Source: CAZWTD01 sp964637345
Lineage (GTDB): Bacteria; Patescibacteriota; Patescibacteriia; HK-STAS-PATE-3
NCBI GenBank assembly: GCA_964637345.1
Contig: CAZWTD010000017.1
Span: 1-25,464, forward strand
DNA: 25,464 nucleotides
Reading direction: 5' to 3'
Shown here: positions 21,001-25,464 of the stretch, one piece after another
Layout: each line of letters opens with the position of its first letter
Numbering within the stretch: the first letter of the stretch is position 1
Made by a program: the position numbers and the translations under genes
The notes under the pieces: generated by a model
Databases searched by the model: none
The model's input: only the letters and a program-made list of their open reading frames with translations
Told to the model about the DNA's origin: nothing

Positions 21001-24000
21001 CCGATTGATGACGATAATGCAATCAAAGGTGATGGGGTTCCGGACGGCTGGACGGATGCTGGTGGTGCGAAGATTGAAGCTCAAGGGTACAACGATGCGC
21101 TGTCCGTTAATCTTCGAACGGTGGACAGCGATCGAGTGTATACGGCCCAGGTTGTTCCTATCGAGTATGGAAAAACGTACGAGGTCAGTGGCTGGGTAAA
21201 GACCGCGCTGACTCCTGGCGGAGGAGTCCCATTTGGTTCAATTCTCACTGAGTGCGTGTATGGCACGCAGCATCCGCAGGCCTATGAAACCTATTTCCCT
21301 GATGCGGATGAGCCGAGCTCCTGCCTTCTTGCGAACTATGAAGCCTATCTGAAGCCTTCGTCATTAGCCCATGACGGTCAGTACGCGATTGAGGGGCAGC
21401 ATGATTGGACGCCCGTGCGCTTCACTTTAACGGCGAACAATCCTGATATCGGCTTCCTTCGCGTCGCGTGTATAAATAAATCAGACAATGCAAGTGGTCT
21501 TAACAATGCCGGAGCTGGCATTGGTGATGTTTGGTGCGATGACGTCCGGGTAACGGAAAGTGCCGTGAGTTGCGCACAGGAGGAGGTCGGTTGTCAGACC
21601 TATCGGCCGGTCGGCCCTGGGTCAACAGTAAACGGCGTTGTTCGGAACTCTGACCTCTGTCCAGCGAATCAGGTCGGCTGTAAGCAATTCCGTGAAATGC
21701 CGATTGAACGTATTCCGAATCGTCCGGCTGTTGATCCAGTGCATTTCATTGAAACCTCGGGCGAGCAATGCACAGCAGCTGATGTTGGCTGCGAGGAGTA
21801 CACAAATCTTGACGAAGCGGCCGCTGGCGGTGAGGCGAAGGAGTACTACTCACGCATTCGTCAGTGCGTAAAGGAAGACAATCCGAACGCCGGCAATTTC
21901 TACACCTGGGAGGGAAGCGAAGAAAGTGGCTTCCAGCTTCGCGCATATAAGCTCTTAAAGAGCGACGTTGCGAATTATGCGGGCGAAACCGGTCAGGCCC
22001 CGTGTACGAATTTAAGCGTCGGCTCAACAACGGTCGATCCGGTTTGTGAAGACGGGGCGACGACTCCGGCGACCTGTACAGCCGCAGACATGGCGACGAA
22101 TCCGGACTGTACTGAATTCTACGGCGAAGATGCAAATGTCTATTATCGGCTCCGCTCGCGCGTGGTGATGGCATCCGCGGAATGCCGCCCGTATCGGAAC
22201 ACAATCGATAGTCAGGCTGGGAACGACACGATGTATACGATTCTCGCGAGCGAATCGACGACTTGTCGTCCGGCCGCAGCGAACTGCCGGCAGTATAAAG
22301 GAACGACAGCGGGCGGAAGCCGGACGGTGTATGCCGATGCCTTTGAAGAAGGGAGTGTCAACGGGTGGACTGGAGGCGTGGGCTACTCTAATGAATCAGT
22401 AAATGCCGGCGGGCATTCACTCCGGACAACTGACGCGGTTGTTGCCTCGAAGGATTTGTCGACTAGTGTGAGCAATGGGAGTTTCTATAGTTTGAATCTT
22501 TGGATGAAAGCGAGAACAGCCGGTCAGCTGCAGTTCCAAATTCGTGATGAGTTAGGGAGCGTTGCTCTTGCGCCGATTGCCGATGTGACAACGGACTGGG
22601 CGCAGTATTCCTTCGGACCGGTGTACGTGAATTTCCAAAACAATCCCACGCAATTTTTCATCGAGCTCGTTGGGGCGGGCGGCTGGGTCGATAACCTAGA
22701 GTTGATCGAGTCCGTTGATAGCGCATATCGGATTAAAGGAACGACGGCCAGTTGTGACGCGGCGTATGCCGGGTGTTCGCTCTATACCGACCGAGCGAAT
22801 CAGCAGGTAACCACGACCGGATTCAGCACGCTCTGTTCGAGCCGGGCTGTTGGCTGCGAGGCCTTTACGGTTACGCAAAATTCCGATAATCCCTTTGCGA
22901 GCGTTGTCCGCACCAGCCCATTTTTCAAGGTATCAAGCGACCGGACAATGAGCTATGTAAACTCGACGGCGAATCGTTGTTCAGCCGAACAGCAGTCCTG
23001 CACTCGCTTTGCGCTCCCAACATATAACGAGTCGAACCTGCCGATTTCATGGAATGAGACCTACCTCTTGAATGATCCGGATCGCTACGGGACGATTCTC
23101 TGTAATCCAGATGAAGAGTGGTGCGAAGAATACACGGAGCAGATTACCGATAGCCGAACCTATTTCCGCGATCCGGGAAGCCGGACCTGTGAATATCGGA
23201 CCGGAGCCGCGTATGCCGGGAAACTTGTTGACGGCTGGTTCATCACCGGAACGAATACGCCGTGCCCATCGGTTGGGATGACCTGCAGCGGCGGGTCTGA
23301 AGCCGGGGCTCTGTGCTCGACCGCTGAACAACAGCGAGCTTGTCTTGACGGCGGAGGTTCCTGCATCGCGTACCCAGCGGACGGGGAAACGAAAGAAGTG
23401 AATCTCTTCTGTGCTTCAACCTGCACCCAAGGCGGAAACGTCGGGAAGTCGTGTTTCACGAATACGGAGTGTTCAAACGTCTGTATTGGCGGAGACAATG
23501 ATGGAAATTCTTGTTTGAAAGACGAGGACTGCGGAGGCGGAGCTTGTTCCTTCGGCCTGTGCGGCGACGGATCGGCTCGGCCGCTTTGCGACGGACGGCG
23601 GACTGGCCAGGCTGGCGGTAACAATGGGGATCAAGATACGTGTCTTGATGAAGGTGGTCTGTGCGCACCGCTGCCGGCAATCGGAAAGCCGGGGAACACC
23701 TGCCAAGGCGGACCGCTCGACGGGACGGTTTGCCGAACGGACAACGACTGCTGTTCCGGGGGCGAGTGCGGAACGTGCTCGACGAATTGGGTAGGCGTCT
23801 GTACGACCGGCTACGCAGGGTGTACGGAATACCGAGACCCGCTTGATCCCGCGCAATCGCCGACAAATCCGCTCGGATGCAACGTCGACTGCACCTACGC
23901 GACCGATAAAATTGGAAATCCGATGTCGCTCGGCGCGGAATGTCAGCCGAATCCGCTCGACGACGGCCGACCTGGCTGCCAACCCTACTACCTCTTGCGT

Positions 24001-24111
24001 CAAAGTCTGGCGAGCCAGGTAGCCGCCTGTAATTCGCAGATCGATTTCGAAATCGGCTGCCAACCGTTCTACGATACCGAAAATCCAACCGCTAATTTTA
24101 TAGGGGGATAG
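18022..24111 (+). CDS. Giant secreted Cys-rich multidomain protein (2029 residues), unknown function
   Basis: An N-terminal signal peptide (hydrophobic 16-32, likely cleavage after 'EAKA' at 39) leads into a helical region (about 45-450). The part near 'TGQKPLFITNPHYWRDL' recalls N-terminal regions of large proteins beside Patescibacteria secretion/pilus-like loci; that link is from memory and unverified. An EF-hand-like loop 'DQDTNGDGQLN' starts at 594. From 692 on the protein is built of Cys pairs C-x6-C-x2-[Y/F/L] (11 copies), three jelly-roll, carbohydrate-binding-like modules (about 755-947, 977-1180, 1439-1563; starting NG[SD]F or similar and ending in V-D/D-D-V type strands) and Cys-knot-like repeats (about 776-810 and 1748-1920). 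There are about 95 cysteines and no C-terminal anchor. The ATG at 18022 overlaps the preceding TGA; a GTG at 18019 is also possible. Confidence 0.82.
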   Translation: MNRRSPLSQVGKNRRIAGLLLSLLIVTLVATTLPQEAKAFPGEAMAAAIFTEIKNQLRFIYTNAKTAIEKAQKTQYSIAFKNGLRVFLGKVAEDTAVWISSAGTGQKPLFITNPHYWRDLSNAAAGDFLDTVSKDVFGTSLCEPLDVNKKISIELGVRNLVNPLNFCENACNSAYQTATEALSPIKAQVDLFNQKQAEANAFSLCPINSLLGTGQDDYQLTNRECFSQLQSIYNSRLQIATSERDKCLKDCNQGRRKAACTATQVWSNVRDIENLSIEIQTYFEPEQNDIGQILTLYNLAQTKSAEEVAAQRTVYEDNTGSITSKLGTDILTPNFLVKKKAEQAVEDSTTVEKTQTGSLLADTIGVFTNTLTQRLMDRFFKSKCGLNPSACSGPSSTASRLGELLFGSNAPTGIAAARLQFASLARIDYKTGDPGRSQIDVADRLVTQGIINSGFRQAIDEKLTLREAIERGLIDPNSTFGFDESDAEAEQGIPYRSITYLRKYRVVPVGWELAALHIREVDQRAYGIKELMDLYEFCGQDALHGIPDPLDPNVILASPFCGLVDPGWVLKAPQTYCRRQGVGDEIISRQFVCDQDTNGDGQLNCSLTDIGGGDLGSWIVTRNQETCVDEPSCVKEDAQGNCIAYGYCYEERPSWRFGGDECPGYYASCKTYTNSGGTSVNYLASTIDSGTCNAENAGCRGYCPSTGYNAIDQTYNCSVGTNLDYFDRDAERCPAGAEGCTELIRTANGSNVLANGSFEYYTGTIDDGGSDSFGFCSSNGAACSTNAECAARCVDGACSDTGQVCAVDNECGLTPYICEGWRREGGANAQAVTNSNSGVGSPNLVNLELAANGGTIEHTVDPGQPLSGLTVTFSYYAKSLAGACSGSFGIRSSDNLASVTSDVPPDYTDSWQRFAFTTTLPELTYSKPTLDAFIGNECAIAVDGAKVEFNGALTVYTDYQTVNELSLKIPQTTILSNGDFAEDDGKDFFSYPAPIDDDNAIKGDGVPDGWTDAGGAKIEAQGYNDALSVNLRTVDSDRVYTAQVVPIEYGKTYEVSGWVKTALTPGGGVPFGSILTECVYGTQHPQAYETYFPDADEPSSCLLANYEAYLKPSSLAHDGQYAIEGQHDWTPVRFTLTANNPDIGFLRVACINKSDNASGLNNAGAGIGDVWCDDVRVTESAVSCAQEEVGCQTYRPVGPGSTVNGVVRNSDLCPANQVGCKQFREMPIERIPNRPAVDPVHFIETSGEQCTAADVGCEEYTNLDEAAAGGEAKEYYSRIRQCVKEDNPNAGNFYTWEGSEESGFQLRAYKLLKSDVANYAGETGQAPCTNLSVGSTTVDPVCEDGATTPATCTAADMATNPDCTEFYGEDANVYYRLRSRVVMASAECRPYRNTIDSQAGNDTMYTILASESTTCRPAAANCRQYKGTTAGGSRTVYADAFEEGSVNGWTGGVGYSNESVNAGGHSLRTTDAVVASKDLSTSVSNGSFYSLNLWMKARTAGQLQFQIRDELGSVALAPIADVTTDWAQYSFGPVYVNFQNNPTQFFIELVGAGGWVDNLELIESVDSAYRIKGTTASCDAAYAGCSLYTDRANQQVTTTGFSTLCSSRAVGCEAFTVTQNSDNPFASVVRTSPFFKVSSDRTMSYVNSTANRCSAEQQSCTRFALPTYNESNLPISWNETYLLNDPDRYGTILCNPDEEWCEEYTEQITDSRTYFRDPGSRTCEYRTGAAYAGKLVDGWFITGTNTPCPSVGMTCSGGSEAGALCSTAEQQRACLDGGGSCIAYPADGETKEVNLFCASTCTQGGNVGKSCFTNTECSNVCIGGDNDGNSCLKDEDCGGGACSFGLCGDGSARPLCDGRRTGQAGGNNGDQDTCLDEGGLCAPLPAIGKPGNTCQGGPLDGTVCRTDNDCCSGGECGTCSTNWVGVCTTGYAGCTEYRDPLDPAQSPTNPLGCNVDCTYATDKIGNPMSLGAECQPNPLDDGRPGCQPYYLLRQSLASQVAACNSQIDFEIGCQPFYDTENPTANFIGG
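20095..23823 (+). repeat. Eleven dispersed C-x6-C-x2-[Y/F/L] boxes in the giant protein
   Basis: Boxes begin at residues 692 (CNAENAGC), 733 (CPAGAEGC), 1184 (CAQEEVGC), 1213 (CPANQVGC), 1250 (CTAADVGC), 1415 (CRPAAANC), 1578 (CDAAYAGC), 1605 (CSSRAVGC), 1653 (CSAEQQSC), 1694 (CNPDEEWC) and 1927 (CTTGYAGC). Spacing within the box is invariant; Gly precedes the second Cys in eight of eleven, and an aromatic residue follows at +3 in ten. They are protein-level repeats; the DNA copies are not identical, so they are old. Confidence 0.85.
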
Positions 24112-24112
24112 T

Positions 24113-25464
24113 ATGAAGAATCAACACCAGTCCGTCCGAGCCTCATTTCTCGCCGTCAGCCTCGGCGTGGTACTGGTTTTGGTTGCCGTTCTAGGGTGGA
24201 CTGCGCCTGCGGAAGCGTATACCGATACCCAGTATGCGATAGATTGTCCTGGATCAATACTAGAAGATGGGTCAAATCTCTGGGTGAGTTGTGGCGATCG
24301 ACACAAGATTAAACAAGTTGCAAAAAGCAACGGAGCGGTGCTGCAAACGATTTCACTCAATAGCGACGTGAATCCCGGCGATATGGTGAAAATTGGTTCA
24401 ACGATTTGGGCGGTCGATACGAATGAAACGAACGGCGGACAGCTTGTGAAAATCAGCGGTGGAGTTGCAACGTATTATGCGATTAGTGGAAAAGCAGGAG
24501 AGAGGATTGCGACGGACGGAACGCATATATATGTCAACGGTTATATCGACCGTCCAACCCCTCAGCCCGACGATAACCGGCTGTATAAAGTCAATCAGAG
24601 CGGAACAATTATTACCTCCGCGGATTTAGGGTCGGTTGTCTGCGGCGGACAACCATGCGAGTCCGATCATGTGAAAAGGCTTTCTATTGAAAGTACAATT
24701 TATGGCGAGCCTATTGTTTGGATAGCGTTTCAACAAGATGTCCCTGATTATGGCTCGTCTTCCGTTTATCGGGCCCTTAGAACAGTTGATCTTTCTTCTG
24801 TACGCTACTGTGCGCCCGACAATTCTTCGGTTTCATCGTCAGTATTAAATGGTGCTCGCTTCAATTCCGTTGGAACTGGTGGCTATTTTGGAGAAATTTA
24901 TGAAGTAGATCCGGTTCCTTGCACAATTACGGATGGCGACAGTGGTCCAAGTTCCTCCAGAGACATGTTGTTAGATGGTTCACAACCCTTCATCCTAACA
25001 ACAGACGCGACGAACCATGTAAGTATTGGACGGATCGGATTATTTCATCGCGTTCCGTTTTACTATCAATCGTTTTTGACTGATCCGAATAGGCCAGATC
25101 CATTACGGTTTATTAAATCTGGCAATACATTTTGGGTCACCTTAGGCGGGGGGAATCTTATTAAGTACGATCTTTCCCAAGAGGCCGGGTTAGCTATTTC
25201 AGCGTTGACTGTTGTTCCTGGTACAACGAGTGCGACAATCTCGTGGTCTACCGGGTCTAACGCCGCTGATAAATTTACTGAGTGGGGCTTGACGCAAACC
25301 TATACTTCATGGGCCGGGGGAGATACTTTCCCGCCGGGCGCGACAAGTCACGTTCAGGTTATTACCGGCCTTACTCCCAACACGACGTATCATTATAAAG
25401 TGACCTCCTGTAACTTGTACGTTTGTGCGAATTCGGGAGATCGGCAGTTTACGACAGTCGGGCT
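24113..25464 (+). CDS. Secreted beta-propeller-like / fibronectin type III protein, 3'-truncated
   Basis: The frame starts at an ATG one base after the giant protein's TAG, with GGGGG (24103-24107) as ribosome site, and stays open to the window end (450 codons). A signal peptide spans residues 1-35 (hydrophobic 12-30, cleavage after 'APAEA'). Residues about 40-340 contain repeated short strand patterns such as 'GSTIWAVDTNE', 'DGTHIYVNGY' and 'GNTFWVTLGGGNLIKYDLS', which look like propeller blades (NHL/WD-like), though the fold is inferred. Residues about 361-450 form a fibronectin type III domain ('TSATISWSTGS' to 'GLTPNTTYHYKVTSC'). It is probably the third surface protein of the cluster. 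G+C falls in its second half compared with the giant gene. Confidence 0.8.
   Translation, partial: MKNQHQSVRASFLAVSLGVVLVLVAVLGWTAPAEAYTDTQYAIDCPGSILEDGSNLWVSCGDRHKIKQVAKSNGAVLQTISLNSDVNPGDMVKIGSTIWAVDTNETNGGQLVKISGGVATYYAISGKAGERIATDGTHIYVNGYIDRPTPQPDDNRLYKVNQSGTIITSADLGSVVCGGQPCESDHVKRLSIESTIYGEPIVWIAFQQDVPDYGSSSVYRALRTVDLSSVRYCAPDNSSVSSSVLNGARFNSVGTGGYFGEIYEVDPVPCTITDGDSGPSSSRDMLLDGSQPFILTTDATNHVSIGRIGLFHRVPFYYQSFLTDPNRPDPLRFIKSGNTFWVTLGGGNLIKYDLSQEAGLAISALTVVPGTTSATISWSTGSNAADKFTEWGLTQTYTSWAGGDTFPPGATSHVQVITGLTPNTTYHYKVTSCNLYVCANSGDRQFTTVG

Noticed and set aside
23456..24088. 210- and 196-codon minus-strand frames opposite the Cys-rich end of the giant gene
   Set aside because: Arg-rich shadows produced by the codon bias of the real gene; two overlapping frames on one strand cannot both be genes.
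1..25464. Possible alternative genetic code (UGA as Gly) as in some candidate phyla
   Set aside because: UGA ends several genes at the expected family length and no UGA interrupts a conserved domain.

Overview
The window looks like a stretch of a candidate-phyla-radiation (Patescibacteria) chromosome, probably of the Parcubacteria side. This is inference from gene content and style: compact, overlapping genes; few Shine-Dalgarno sites; a four-helix-bundle (IVP-type) gene; several very large secreted proteins of unknown function; and a leucyl-tRNA synthetase with extra domains. UGA is used as a normal stop (pgeF, the DksA-like gene, tsaC), so the code is the standard bacterial one. No rRNA, tRNA, CRISPR array or insertion sequence was seen. 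No gene-free stretch exceeds 300 bases.

Layout. 1-1994 (+): the 3' part of an EamA-type transporter, then pgeF, a small one-pass membrane protein with a strong terminator, and a possible 19-codon mini-gene. 1991-5472 (-): an MgtA-like P-type ATPase and a PlsC-like acyltransferase. The latter is divergent from an HU gene at 5665-5958 (+). 6012-8308 (-): an apparent three-gene operon of thioredoxin reductase, a YdjM-like membrane metal hydrolase and a presenilin/SPP-like intramembrane aspartyl protease. 8440-11251 (+): a DksA/TraR zinc-finger protein, lspA, comM and an IVP-type four-helix-bundle protein. 11288-12661 (-): a membrane-anchored LysM/M23 peptidoglycan hydrolase. 12886-25464 (+): leuS (broken by two 100-N gaps), tsaC, rsmA, then three exported or surface proteins in tight succession. 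These are a TSP3-repeat membrane protein, a 2029-residue secreted protein with about 95 cysteines, and a propeller/FN3 protein that runs off the end.

The most unusual points are these. (1) leuS carries two foreign catalytic domains inside its CP1 editing region: an RBBP9/YdeN-like alpha/beta hydrolase just before the TTRPD editing motif, and a complete Nudix domain after the editing aspartate motif. (2) The giant protein has eleven copies of a C-x6-C-x2-[Y/F/L] box interleaved with three carbohydrate-binding-like jelly-roll modules and a second kind of Cys-rich repeat. It is sandwiched in a probable operon with two other surface proteins. (3) A bacterial A22-type protease retains both catalytic aspartate motifs.

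Translation signals are mixed. Some genes have clear Shine-Dalgarno sites (pgeF, the 76-aa gene, the acyltransferase). leuS appears leaderless. Many others start on the overlapping or adjacent stop of the preceding gene, which suggests translational coupling. All functional calls come from reading motifs by eye; no database search was run.
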